The position numbers and the translations under genes are program-made. Under the pieces are notes generated by a model, which did not search any database, was not told where the DNA came from, and worked only from the letters and a program-made list of their open reading frames with translations. Shown in pieces: positions 21,151-32,489 of a stretch of DNA of 64,000 nucleotides; the first letter of the stretch is position 1; each line of letters starts with the position of its first letter. The DNA comes from Micromussa lordhowensis (lineage: Eukaryota > Cnidaria > Anthozoa > Scleractinia > Lobophylliidae), in contig OZ026607.1 in assembly GCA_964020085.1 (NCBI GenBank), positions 14,149,641 through 14,213,640 of the forward strand, read 5' to 3'.

Positions 21151-22499
21151 TCAACGGCGATCAAAGATAAATCAATCTCGTGTTAGGAATGACGTCACAA
21201 GTAGATATGCGGCTGTGAAAATAGCTAGCGGGCTCAACTGGAACCAATTTCGAGTAATGGCGGACGAAAATTATTACTTTTCGAGCGGCGAAATTTTAAT
21301 GAAGGAACTCTTTTTCTTTTTTTTTTTTTCTTTTTGGACGAAAGGACATCGTTCATGATGGTATGATATTCTCTAAAAAAAAAGTGGGAAAAAGAAATGT
21401 GAAATTTCGTCTCAGTGGCACTTTAAAGCTTGGCGAAACCTAATTTGATTGGCTCACGACCTTTTCTAAACAGTTTCTTTGATCACGGAATATTGCCTGA
21501 CACAAGCTTACATACATGTTTTGTTGATAAGACGAAACACGTTTCTAATCTGGTGCTAATTAACTGGTAATCATCATCTGAACTAATTAAGACTGTCAAG
21601 CACCTGCTTCGGAGTTCTATTATTTCTAGATTCCTTGAATCACGCAACTTGAAAATACGATAAACTGTCACACAATTAAATTGTCACAAAACATAACTGG
21701 AACTTTCACTATACCACTTCTTGTTACAAGTGGAGACACATTCTTCTTGTAGAAAATCCTCAGGTATTTCCATTCGTGTCTTCTAGTTTCTCTCTAACTT
21801 AGCTGGAGCCTCTTCTATTTCTCATCCCACCAGTAAAGCCTTTTCCACTGCTTTGTAGCCGCCGTTGGCGATAAACTCGGACAAATACATTTTAACTTCT
21901 TTCCTCTGCTGATTAGCGAGGGACAGCAATTCTAGCCTACTCTTAATTCCTTTTTGCAATTAGGAAATTTCATAAATCGTTAGCCGGGGCTGCCGTCCCC
22001 ATTTCCTCTTTCTCTTTTCCCGCGTTTTTCATTCCCTCCTATTTCTGCGATGCGTGCTTTAAATGATTCACACCGAATCCGGGACAAAAATGCTGGGACA
22101 CCAAGCAAGTTCTCCCATCCCCCCGCTTACAATGTTGATAATCGTGTGTGAGTTTTTCCCCTTTCTGCTGGAAAAAAACGCGGTATTTTCCAACATTGAT
22201 TAGGGGGGATGCCTGATATGTGATCTAGCTCAAGTGTCCCAACTACTTTTGACTGGGATTGTAGATGAAAGAGTTTGCGCCCTTCGAAAACATACCGTGT
22301 TGTCGGCAGAACCTCGTTATAAATAAGTGACGAATAAGAACAATAGCGTGAATATTTGAATACTCAACGACCCCGGAATTTTGGGTACACCCTTACAGCG
22401 GTGTGAAGCTAAGTTGTCATGATCTGAACTGAGCCTACAAACAGCTACACAAGCGCTTTTCCTCATGCTTTAACTTCTAAAATCACTAGAGAAGTGTAT
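21151..22499. other. No recognised gene
   Basis: Contains a poly-T run near 21307-21330 and several short frames without support. Nothing I can name. Confidence 0.4.
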
Positions 22500-23240
22500 A
22501 TTTTACCCCAAACGCGATGGGAGCTGTATGTCACGCACATCCACAACTCTGAAATTCAAATGACGCTTGGTTTCCAAATCAAGCAATATTTTGAGCTGAA
22601 AAGTTGTAAACCGATATGGATGCCTGGTGAGGATAAAATCTTTAGTTTATTTCCATGCATGCTTTATTTTCGTACACTTAGAACTACAGAGATTTTCCCA
22701 CACAAAGTCTCTTAAACCTGTTTGTCTACATGCATTATCAGAGGAGCTGAAGCCAGGACGACGCCTTGCAAAGATAAATTTATTTTTTTTACCAGCAAAA
22801 TTCGCAACTGGCTAGATTTGTGCAATACGCCAGTGGCTCTAAAAATGTGCTCAGACCAAATATGCAATGACAGCGTTCAATTCCAAATAGAAATACGGAA
22901 AATTAGTTGTGAGGTAGTTCGCGTTCCTCAGACGACCCAGAACTTGGTCATTTCACGTTCTTGTTTTGCATTTCACATCAAAGAAATGTACAAGTATTAA
23001 AACACACGTGTACAGCAATCGTTTTGCTCATTAAACCTTTTTTTTTGGTAGCGATCTCGTTGCCGTCGTAAGCTCCCTATTGAATCAATATTGTCAGATA
23101 TCGAGTTTCTGTAGCCTACGCATAAGTCGAAAAATATATGCTCGAACACTAATTTGAAACTAGAACGAAAAAAAAATAATAGCCATTTTTACTTAACACA
23201 ATTACAATATAGTTATTTAAAAGTTAAGCTATTAGTGTTA
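22500..23240 (+). repeat. Dispersed repeat, copy 1 (partner at 41380-41790)
   Basis: The text around 22525-22730 (AGAAAAGTTGTAAACCGATA-like words, GCTTTATTTTCGTACA, AGAACTACAG, CACAAAGTCTCTTAAAC) recurs at about 41395-41605. The block near 23195-23235 (ACAATATAGTTATTTAAAAG) recurs at 41755-41790. The order and strand are the same, so these are two copies of one element. No protein is evident; the frames at 22494-23000 are not conserved in the other copy. Confidence 0.65.
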
Positions 23241-23459
23241 TGTAATATGTATAGAAATCGTTGAACTTTGCTCTCAGTGCAAGTGGACATTGTGTTTTGT
23301 TTGTACAGTATACTTGTTTTAACCGGTTTTGACGTAAATTTTTGTAATACGATAAATTAAGTGCTCTTTTTCGAGCGAGCAAGTCGAATCTATTATTTAT
23401 TGTACCGATTATAAGTTCGAAGTGATTTTCAGTTCGAATTTCGAATTTACGATTATAAA

Positions 23460-23532
23460 TTTATTTTTAAATTAAAAGGAGAGCCGAAATCAAGCCGCTT
23501 GATTTCGGCTCTCCTTTTAATTTAAAAATAAA
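23460..23532. repeat. Perfect 35-bp-arm hairpin
   Basis: A left arm at 23460-23494 and a right arm at 23498-23532 are exact inverse complements around the 3-base loop CCG. The middle of each arm holds GGAGAGCCGAAATCAAG and the outer part is AT-rich. With no mismatch in 35 pairs it must be young or maintained. Nothing nearby explains it. Confidence 0.95.
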
Positions 23533-24554
23533 CCTGTTAGTCTCTTGGAAAACTTGAAAGTTGTATGAAAAAAAAAATTGACATAAGAATAATTGCCAGA
23601 TTTTGCGAAAGAAACATTTTACGTGGTTAACGAGATTTGAAAATCAAACCAAAGTGATTTTTATTATAGGGCTTGATAGACCCTGTCAGTTGTCAGAGAC
23701 TAGTAAACATTTCAAGACTGCAGAATAACTGGGTCAGAGTTTCAGGCAAAGTTTTTTGATGCGAAATTGATTGGGTTGTGTTTACAGAGAAGAGGTATCG
23801 AATGGTCCCATCCACTTTAAAAGTGCTCGCAAAATTTGGCCTTCGCTCAAATTGATCTCAAATAATAGTCAAGTGCCTGTTTGCTCGTGGTGCGTGTACC
23901 TTTCGTCCATTTCGTTTTTATGAAAATAAAAAAAAAAACAAAAATGTAAAACGTAACTTTCAATTATCGAATTGAATAAAAATCAAAATGAAATGAAGGT
24001 GTTCAGTTCTCGTGCTCGCAAAGCAGCCTCTTAGTGCAGAAAGAAAGTAGGAAAGGAAAAAGGTAAGAAGAGCCTGCCCGCCGCAGGATGTTCCTCAGCT
24101 TAATTTAAGAGGTCCTTTCTTGAGAGACATTATAGAACACTGGACTAGTTTGAACTACAGAGAGAAAAACCCTGATTTTAACTCTATGGGCATATGGCAC
24201 CACTCAATGATTACAATAGACAACCGGTCTTTCTTCTACACATCTTGGCTTAAGGCAGGGGTAAAAGTTAGAGATGTGCTTAATCAAGGTCAGACCTTCT
24301 TAAGCTGTAATGCTTTTGTCGCTATCTAAGTAATAGCAGCCTTAAGTAAATTTTTTTTTTCGCCCTGTGTGCTTGCTTATGCCTTGTTGAACACAGCTAA
24401 ACGGTTTTAACCGATCAAAAGCACTTTCTTGTCGTCTTTATTGAGCCTCAAAGTTTGTATTTCGCTACCTAAAATGGGTTCGTTTTGCGCGCGGTCAAAA
24501 CGATCACCTTACACAGGAAGTGACGTAGTTGGTGGCTCTAAAGAGGATAGTGTC
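23533..24554. other. Upstream region of THAP gene, no certain gene
   Basis: I see no coding sequence except a short plus-strand frame at 24120-24329 (opening MRDIIEHWTSLNYREKN), which I do not recognise. The last 130 bases precede the ATG of the THAP exon and may hold its promoter. Confidence 0.35.
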
Positions 24555-24786
24555 ATGGCGGACAAGAGAGCAAAGGAGGGAGCTAATAATTATTGCGCGG
24601 CCGGTGGCCCCAACAAAGTCATTTACTCCAACAAAACCGGAACGCCTGGAATTTCAATGCATTGCTTTCTTAAGGAGGAAAGTTCGCGGCAGAAATGGAC
24701 GCGATTTGTCCGGATAAATCCACTTATGCCCAGAAATGCAGGCAGTGGCGAAAATGGCAGATTTGACGAAATTTCGTCAGTTAACT

Positions 24787-25125
24787 TGACGATTTTTATG
24801 CAAATTACATGAGTAGAGATGGGTTTAACGTGTTGGCGAATTTGGCGATTTTGGCGATTGTTATGCAAATTACATCGCCAGAGATGGGTTTAACGTGTTG
24901 GCGAATTTGGCGATTTTGGCGATTTTTATGCAAATTACATCGCCAGAGATGGGTTTAACGTGTTGGCGAATTTGGCGATTTTGGCGATTTTTATGCAAAT
25001 TACATCGCCAGAGATGGGTTTAACGTGTTGGCGAATTTGGCGATTTTGGCGATTTTTATGCTAATTACATCCCCAGAGATGGATCTAACGTGTTGGCGAA
25101 TTTGGCGATTTTGGCGATTTCAATT
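24787..25125 (+). repeat. 65-bp tandem array, five units
   Basis: The word TAACGTGTTGGCGAATTTGG recurs at 24826, 24891, 24956, 25021 and 25086, an exact 65-base period. Each unit contains TTGGCGAA, TTTGGCGATTTTGGCGAT and most contain the octamer ATGCAAAT. The first unit differs at its start. The few differences between inner units point to recent amplification. Confidence 0.95.
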
Positions 25126-25130
25126 ACATC

Positions 25131-26205
25131 ATGAGTGTAGGCCGGGCAGAAAGATATATTTCCTTCGTTCTTTAAGCGGGTTGCCCAAGCGAAATCTTTT
25201 TTTCGTTAATGCGTGTTGCCCGCGAGGGGAACTGAAGGCAATTCTGACTATACTTCCCTTGCTCTATATTTCCTTCGTTCTGTAAGCGTGTTGCCTGTGT
25301 GGAACTGAAAGCCAAATATATCTCCCTATAACTAAAGCGTGTTGCTCGAGTGAAACACAAAGCAATGTATCATTTCAAGCGTTCTGAGATCGCTTAATTA
25401 ACCGTGTTTAACGCACAGCCAAATCATGAGTGTAGGCCGAGCAGAAAGATATATATTTCCTTCGTTAACCGTGTTGCCCAAGCGACATCTTGTGTTCGTT
25501 AACGCGTGTTGCCCGCGAGGGGAACGGAAAGCAATACTGATATATATTTCCCTTGCTCTATTACCAAACCGTGTGTCTCGATTCGAGCGCTCCAGCGTTG
25601 TGAAATTCCTTAACCCGTGCGCAACCAAAAACAATATATATTTCCTTCGTTCTTTAAGCGTGTTGCCCAAGCGAAATCTTTTTTTCGTTAATGCGTGTTG
25701 CCCGCGAGGGGAACTGAAGGCAATACTGACTATACTTCCCTTGCTCTTTATTTCCTTCGTTCTGGAAGCGTGTTGCCTGTGTGTAACGGAAAGCCAAATA
25801 TATCTCCCTATAACTAAAGCGTGTTGCTCGAGTGGAACACAAAGCAATGTATCATTTCAAGCGTTCTTAGATCGCTTAATTAACCGTGTTTAACGCACAG
25901 CCAAATCATGAGCGTAGGCCGAGCAGAAAGATATATATTTCCTTCGTTAACCGTGTTGCCCAAGCGACATCTTGTGTTCGTTAACGCGTGTTGCCCGCGA
26001 GGGGAACGGAAAGCAATACTGATATATATTTCCCTTGCTCTATTACCAAACCGTGTGTCTCGATTCGAGCGCTCCAGCGTTGTGAAATTCCTTAACCCGT
26101 GCGCAACCAAAAACAATATATATTTCCTTCGTTCTGTTAGCGTGTTGCCTAAGCGAAATACCTCGATATTAAGCTTGTTGCTCGTGAGTAACTCACAGCC
26201 AAATC
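25131..26205 (+). repeat. Higher-order array, 295-bp and 482-bp periods
   Basis: Units start with ATGAGTGTAGGC or ATGAGCGTAGGC at 25131, 25426 and 25908, and a related start (ATGAGTGTAGGACG) lies near 26206. Each unit is built of sub-blocks such as GTGTTGCCCGCGAGGGGAAC and TTTCCTTCGTT. The 482-base step between the second and third starts is nearly identical text. The open frames on both strands repeat with the units and are not evidence of coding. Confidence 0.85.
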
Positions 26206-26229
26206 ATGAGTGTAGGACGAGCAGACTAA

Positions 26230-26931
26230 AGAACTACTAAAATTGTTCTTCGTTGCGTATAACTAAAGGTTCTAAAGAATGTCAAATTTGTTTGACATGC
26301 CGACGTTTGGTTTCCCAAAATAATTTTGAATGTTTTGCCTGTAATGCCGGTACATGGACTACACCTTGGTTGACCATGTTCAAATTCTTGTCAGCGTGTC
26401 TGCTTATTTGGGGTATAGTGCATTCTTCGATCCGCCGGACTTCCCGCCTGGCCAGCGGATTCTCAGTGAAATCCACACGTTCGCCATCTTGGATTCGAAC
26501 AGTAATTTCTAGACGACTTCGTTTCAGAAGCCATTAGTTAGTCGTTTCGTTCACATCCCAATGTCATCTGCTTCCAGGGAATTGATATCACCCATGTCGC
26601 TGCATAAAGTGCTGATCTATGTTACAGAGCTAAAGAACTACTGGAATAATTGGTCAATAACTATTAGCTTACTATTGCTACAAAAGAAATTTATTCCAAG
26701 ATCATGAAGACTTTTGTGACGTTCGGTTGCTAAACAAACACCTTTCTGTTTGACCTGGAATGTACAAGGAATGCACCAGCGCTGACGATGCTTAAATCCA
26801 ACTTTTTGCTTTTTGTATGCCTGTCTGCCTATCTGGGTTTCTCCAATTTTGTTCCAATATTCCCAACATATTATGAACATGTAGCAACGAGAACTCAAAT
26901 ATGAATTGGACAACGACAGTTCGCAAAGCAA
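26230..26931. repeat. Two diverged copies of one segment inside the 6-kb element
   Basis: CTAAAGAACTACT opens both 26226-26480 and 26630-26850, and the same order of words follows (GACATGCCGACGTTTGGTT versus GTGACGTTCGGTTGC, then TCTGCTTATTTGGGG versus CTGCCTATCTGGGTT). On the minus strand the second copy has a frame with CIPCTFQVKQKGVCLATERH, which may be a decayed protein piece. I do not recognise it. Confidence 0.45.
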
Positions 26932-27682
26932 AGCTGGATATGGATATGCCTAGCTACGTAAGTGTAACTGACTTGATGTGAAGCAACTGGAGAAACAATG
27001 ACAACAACTTTATTTACATTTTTCTGCATTGCATGGCATTCGAATTATCATTTTGGTTTTGGACTACAGTACTACAGTTAACCCATTATTATATATCATG
27101 TCATTGGACCTCTTATTCCTTCCATTAAGTTGTTTTTGCCATTCTCATTTAGAGATGAATGGAGTGCTTGTATTTGAATGTATTTGAATGTATTTTGTTT
27201 TTATTTGAATGAAATGCTTGTGTTATCATCAAATGATGTTGTCTACATTACATTTAATGTATGACGGTTAGTTGAACCCCATTTCCACTTCTCATATTTT
27301 CCACTAATAACAAGTTTGTGCCTTCTGCCAGGGAACTTTGTAGGGTTCCTTTAAGATAACTTCATCAACTTTCTGGGGCCCTTCCAGTCAGTCTCTATTC
27401 GAAAAGAGTAGGGGACGTAGTTCCCGGTGTTGTGGTCTATCTTACATCATCACTCATCATGGGTTGGGAGGGTTCAGTGGGCTCATAAATGGACTGATAG
27501 CGGCTGCCTTCGGCGCCCTTAGTATGCTGATGTCCGAGCCCACTGTAAAAAAGCAATGTAAAGAGGGCATGTACGTTTGTCCTCTCAATCGCGACATTAC
27601 ACATTACACATTACACATTACACATATGTATCCAACTATAATTTTGTTTAAAACCTTGACAAAATCTTGTTAGCATTGCAAC
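26932..27682. other. Interior of 6-kb element, no gene
   Basis: AT-rich with a short TACACAT/ACATT microsatellite near 27595-27622 and a TATTTGAATG repeat near 27170-27200. The frame at 27464-27673 has no support. Confidence 0.4.
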
Positions 27683-30640
27683 CTTGACCAAATTTCGCCA
27701 TATTCGCCAAATTCGCCAACATTTTGGTGCCCTTCTAGCTGACTTAATTTATTCGCTCTTCTCATTTCGTCAAAGACTTTGGCGAAATTTCGCCAGAATC
27801 GCCATTTTCGCCAAATTCGCCGTTTTCGCCAAATTCGCCAACATTTCGGGGCCCTTCTAGCTGAGTTAATTTATTCGCTCTTCTCATTTCGTCAAAGACT
27901 TTGGCGAAATTTCGCCAGAATCGCCATTTTCGACAAATTCGCCGTTTTCGCCAAATTCGCCAACATTTCGGGGCCCTTCTAGCTGAGTTAATTTATTCGC
28001 TCTTCTCATTTCGTCAAAGACTTTGGCGAAATTTCGCCAGAATCGCCATTTTTGCCAAATTCGCCAACATTTCGGGGCCCTTCTACCTGAGTTAATTTAT
28101 TCGCTCTTCTCATTTTGTCAAAGACCTTGGCGAAATTTCGCCAGAATCGCCATTTTTGCCGTTTTCGCCAAATTTGCCAACATTTCGGGGCCCTTCTACC
28201 TGAGTTAATTTCTTCGCTCTTCTTATTTCGTCAAAGACCTTGGCGAAATTTTGCCAGGATAGCCATTTTCGCCAAATTCGCCAACATTTCGGGGCCCTTC
28301 TAGCTGAGTTAATTTATTCGCTCTTCTCATTTTGTCAAAGACTTTGGCGAAATTTCGCCAGAATCGCCATTTTCGCCAAATTCACCGTTTTCGCCAACAT
28401 TTCGGGGCCCTTCTACCTGAGTTAATTTCTTCGCTCTTCTTATTTCGTCAAAGACCTTGGCGAAATTTTGCCAGAATCGCCATTTTTGCCAAATTCGCCA
28501 ACATTTCGGGGCCCTTCTACCTGAGTTAATTTATTCGCTCTTTCCATTTCGTCAAAGACCTTGGCGAAATTTCGCCAGAATCGCCATTTTTGCCGTTTTC
28601 GCCAAATTTGCCAACATTTCGGGGCCCTTCTACCTGAGTTAATTTCTTCGCTCTTCTTATTTCGTCAAAGACCTTGGCGAAATTTTGCCAGGATCGCCAT
28701 TTTCGCCAAATTCGCCGTTTTCGCCAAATTCGCCAACATTTCGGGGCCCTTCTAGCTGAGTTAATTTATTCGCTCTTCTCATTTCGTCAAAGACTTTTGC
28801 GAAATTTCGCCAGGATCGCCATTTTCGCCAAATTCGTCGTTTTTGCCAAATTCGCCAACATTTCGGGGCCCTTCTACCTGAGTTAATTTCTTCACTCTTC
28901 TCAGTTCGTCAAAGACCTTGGTGAAATTTTGCCAGGATCGCCATTTTCGCCATTTTCGCCAAGTTCGCCAACATTTCGGGCCCTTCTAGCTGACTTAATT
29001 TATTCAGTCTTCTCATTTCCTCAAAGACCTTGGCGAAATTTCGCCAGAATCGCCATTTTCGCCACATTCGCCGTTTTCGCCAAATTCGCCAACATTTCGG
29101 GGCCCTTCTAGCTGAGTTAATTTCTTCGCTCTTCTCATTTCGTCAAAGACTTTGGCGAAATTTCGCTAGGATCGCCATTTTTTGTCAAATTCGCCAACAT
29201 TTCGGGGCCCTTTTACCTGAGTTAATTTATTCGCTCTTCTCATTTCGTCAAAGACCTTGGCGAAATTTTGCCAGGATCGCCATTCTCGCCAAATTCGCCG
29301 TTTTCGCCAAATTCGCCAACATTTCGGGGCCCTTCTAGCTGAGTTAATTTATTCGCTCTTCTCATTTCGTCAAAGACTATGGCGAAATTTCGCCAGAATC
29401 GCCATTTTTGCCAAATTCGCCAACATTTCGGGGCCCTTTTACCTGAGTTAATTTATTCGCACTTCTCATTTTGTCAAAGACCTTGGCGAAATTTCGCCAG
29501 AATCGCCATTTTTGCCGTTTTCGCCAAATTTGCCAACATTTCGGGGCCCTTCTACCTGAGTTAATTTATTCGCTCTTCTCATTTCGTCAAAGACCTTGGC
29601 GAAATTTTGCCAGGATCGCCATTCTCGCCAAATTCGCCGTTTTCGCCAAATTCGCCAACATTTCGGGGCCCTTTTACCTGAGTTAATTTATTCGCACTTC
29701 TCATTTTGTCAAAGACCTTGGCGAAATTTCGCTAGGATCGCCATTTTTTGTCAAATTCGCCAACATTTCGGGGCCCTTTTACCTGAGTTAATTTATTCGC
29801 TCTTCTCATTTCGTCAAAGACCTTGGCGAAATTTTGCCAGGATCGCCATTCTCGCCAAATTCGCCGTTTTCGCCAAATTCGCCAACATTTCGGGGCCCTT
29901 CTAGTTGACTAAATTTCTTCGCTCTTCTCATTTCGTCAAAGACCTTGGCGAAATTTCGCCAGAATCGCCATTTTCGCCACATTCGTCGTTTTCGCCAAAT
30001 TCGCCAAACATTTCGGGGCCCTTCTACCTGAGTTAATTTCTTCTTATCTTCTTCGCTCTTCTTATTTCGTCAAAGACCTTGGCGAAATTTTGCCAGGATC
30101 GCCATTTTTCGCCAAATTCGCCAACATTTCGGGGCCCTTCTACCTGAGTTAATTTCTTCGCTCTTCTTATTTCGTCAAAGACCTTGGCGAAATTTTGCCA
30201 GGATCGCCATTTTCGCCAAATTCGCCAACATTTCGGGGCCCTTCTAGCTGAGTTAATTTCTTCGCTCTTCTCATTTCGTCAAAGACCTTGGCGAAATTTC
30301 GCCAGGATCGCCATTTTCGCCAAATTCGCCAACATTTCAAGGCCCTTCTACCTGAATTAATTTCTTTGCTCTTAACCTCTGGTCAAAGAACTTGGCGAAA
30401 TTTTGCCAAAATCGCCACTTTTGCCAAATTCGCCGTATTCGCCAAATTCGCCAACATTTCGCTGCCCCTCTCTCTGAATTAATTTCTTCGCTCGTAACAT
30501 TTGGTCAAAGACCTTGGAGAAATTTCGTCAGAATTGCCACTTTCGCCAGATTCGCCGTATTTGCCAAATTCGCCAACATTTCGTGGCCCTTCTAGCTGAA
30601 TAAATTTCTTCGCTCTTATCATTTGGTCAACAAACCTATT
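27683..30640 (+). repeat. 3-kb tandem array with units of 104, 113 and 122 bp
   Basis: About 25 complete units, each starting at TTGGCGAAATTT (27779, 27901, 28023, 28127, 28240, 28344, 28457, 28561, 28674, 28796, 28918 and so on to 30514). Most unit lengths are 104, 113 or 122, that is, they differ by 9. The variable part is a run of two, three or four copies of a 9-mer such as TTCGCCAAA, TTCGCCGTT or TTCGCCAAC. The constant part holds the palindrome GGCGAAATTTCGCC and CATTTCGGGGCCCTTCTA. Three successive 104+113 pairs give a 217-base higher-order period between 28023 and 28674. Unit lengths are not multiples of three, so the many open frames are not a protein. Confidence 0.95.
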
Positions 30641-31281
30641 AGATGGCGATATTTCGCCAAAATCGCCATTTTCGCCACTGCCTGCATTTCTGGACATATC
30701 TCGATAAATCGGGACGAAGTCGTCTTGCTTGTGTTCCGCTCACTTTGACAATAGTTGTTTCGAACACAAGCCGGCCTTTTTTACGGATGCAACTGGAGAA
30801 GCTATGGAGTTGAGGAAACGTGTAATGAAAGGTTCAGTACCAACAAGGACTGCTGTTGTGCCCTATACGTCTCCTTTGACTGACCGAAAGCGGCGAAGAG
30901 TAAGTGAAGTTTACTTATATCTGAACTCACTTCATCGCACGTGGCGTTGTTTTGCATCTAGCTTATGTAATACACTCAAACATTAATTCACGAATAAGTT
31001 TATTTCTTTTCGCGAATCATTCAAGATGTATTTTCTCGAAGCTTTAAGATAACGCTGTTCGTTTGAAAGACCCTTGAACTCATGAAGTAAAATACAGAAA
31101 AGGCCAAATTAATAAAAAAAGGTGTACACGTGGTGCACACATACTAGAAGTTTGAAGACGAATAAATCGATTGTTACTGATATAAATCATTTCTTTTATA
31201 CAAGTTCTTACTAATAATACGTGTGTTTTGTAGCGTGCACATGTGTTTTAAAGCATCTATATTAGTCGTTGAAACAACACA

Positions 31282-31400
31282 ACAACAAAAACTGCGAGGT
31301 CTGTATCAAAACAAGGTCAACTCCAGGCTCGCTCCCATCCAAAGGCCAAGTCACTGAGCCGACAACTGTAAAATGGTCAATTCAACTTTCAATCTCACTG
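31282..31400 (+). CDS. Possible third exon of the THAP gene
   Basis: The frame reads NCEVCIKTRSTPGSLPSKGQ then VTEPTTVKW, a Ser/Thr/Pro-rich linker with a CxxC. This resembles text that I associate with THAP-family linkers in corals. It lies about 380 bases after the donor at 30900 on the same strand. The acceptor (near TATTAG at 31264) is only fair. Weak support. Confidence 0.3.
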
Positions 31401-32489
31401 CATTTTACGCATCTTTTTGCATTTTCCCAATTTATTTACTCTTACTTGTTAAAATGAATAATTTAATACACTGATCCTTGCAGAGAAAGAGGTATTTTTG
31501 CTATTTACAACACTTCTTAGTATTGCAATAAACTGTAGATAAACTGTAGGTTTTGTTTGAAATCATACATAAATTGTTCATATGCAAGTTGCAGATACTT
31601 ACAGAAAATAACAATATTAAAAACTCATGAGTTTCAAATTGTAATGTCAATAAAATTAACAACAATAACTGACTTGTCAACTATTAAACTGACAATTGAA
31701 ATTAAAAAACTCCCAAAAATTCTACTTTAAATATTGCACAGTTGTCTAATGTTAAAAAGCAAGTGCTAGTTGCGCTGTTCTGCGACTGATATCCGTGTAC
31801 TTGGGCTGACTGGAATTTTTGGCGAATGTCATGATAAACGCATGCTGGAAGAGGTCTTGTATTGTCCCATCCCAAATATCCACATATCCATCTGACAAGC
31901 CACCTGTACGCCACTGCTCTCAGAAATCTAATGAAAAATAATCAAAAAAAATTTATATGAAAGAAAGCTGACAATACTTTATTCTCCATCCTGACAATCA
32001 AAGGAAGTCAAACAACACAGTGTTGCTTCTTTCTAGATTTCCCTAACTGATATCTTTGGAGATGACATTTGTCCGAAAAGGTGATAAATAAACTACAACG
32101 AGCCTTTTGAGCTACAATACATTCGAGAGGTTTGTCGTTATTAGACTTGCGGGCTACTGGTTACACCATTTGACCCAAAAAAATAATGAGATAGACCAAG
32201 GTCCTGGGGGGATCCTGACTTCGCATAATGCACTTGTCATCAGCTTCCCTGAGGGAGGGGGGGGGGGGGCTGATGTGGGGGAATACGGGGATTTTATGGG
32301 GACTTTGCAACAAATTTCTGCCCTTGTGGTGGGGGAAATGTTACGACTTAGATTTATGAATGCCCTACTCTCAGAAAAAATATGGGGACTTTGCTTCTGT
32401 TCAAACCGTGAGGAGATTGGGAACGATCGATTGTTCGCTTGATCGATGGCAAGATGTTGGAGGAGAAGAAGAAGGTATGTTATAAAATC

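Larger units (their letters stand above)
24721..30702. mobile_element. 5982-bp satellite-carrying TIR element with 8-bp target duplication
   Basis: The target duplication GATAAATC is at 24713-24720 and 30703-30710. Inside it, the two ends are inverted copies. From 24726 on, 33 bases agree with one mismatch (ATGYCCAGAAATG followed by GCAGGCAGTGGCGAAAATGGC in two steps); the outermost five bases agree poorly. An 8-bp duplication suggests a hAT-type insertion. The interior holds a 65-bp array on the left, a 295/482-bp array, about 1.4 kb of other sequence, and a 3-kb array on the right. No transposase is present, so it was moved by another element's enzyme. The two outer arrays carry the same short GGCGA word in opposite orientations. 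Confidence 0.75.
24555..30899 (+). pseudogene. THAP zinc-finger gene split by a 6-kb insertion
   Basis: The first half (24555-24720) reads MADKRAKEGANNYCAAGG, then TGTPGISMHCFLKEE and RQKWTRFVRIN. This is the N-terminal half of a THAP domain, although the second expected zinc Cys reads Tyr (NKVIYSN). The second half (30711-30899) resumes with SSCLCSAHFDNSCFEHKPAF, containing the C-x2-H pair, then GSVPTRTAVVPYTSPL and a GTAAGT donor at 30900. Between them is a 5982-bp element whose flanking GATAAATC lies at both breakpoints. Joining across it restores THAP order but leaves a small frame error. A possible third exon is noted at 31282-31400. The gene is dead through the insertion. Confidence 0.8.

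Noticed and set aside
25398..26240. Long frames on both strands in the 482-bp array
   Set aside because: The same frames recur with the units on opposite strands; repeat-driven openness.
27779..30595. Series of plus-strand frames of about 60-100 codons (MAKFRQNRHF...) in the 3-kb array
   Set aside because: They restart in every repeat unit, and the unit lengths (104, 113, 122) are not multiples of three, so the frame rotates. They follow from the repeat, not from coding.
24721..30702. CRISPR-like array
   Set aside because: Regular repeats with variable parts were considered, but there are no unique spacers and the DNA is clearly eukaryotic.
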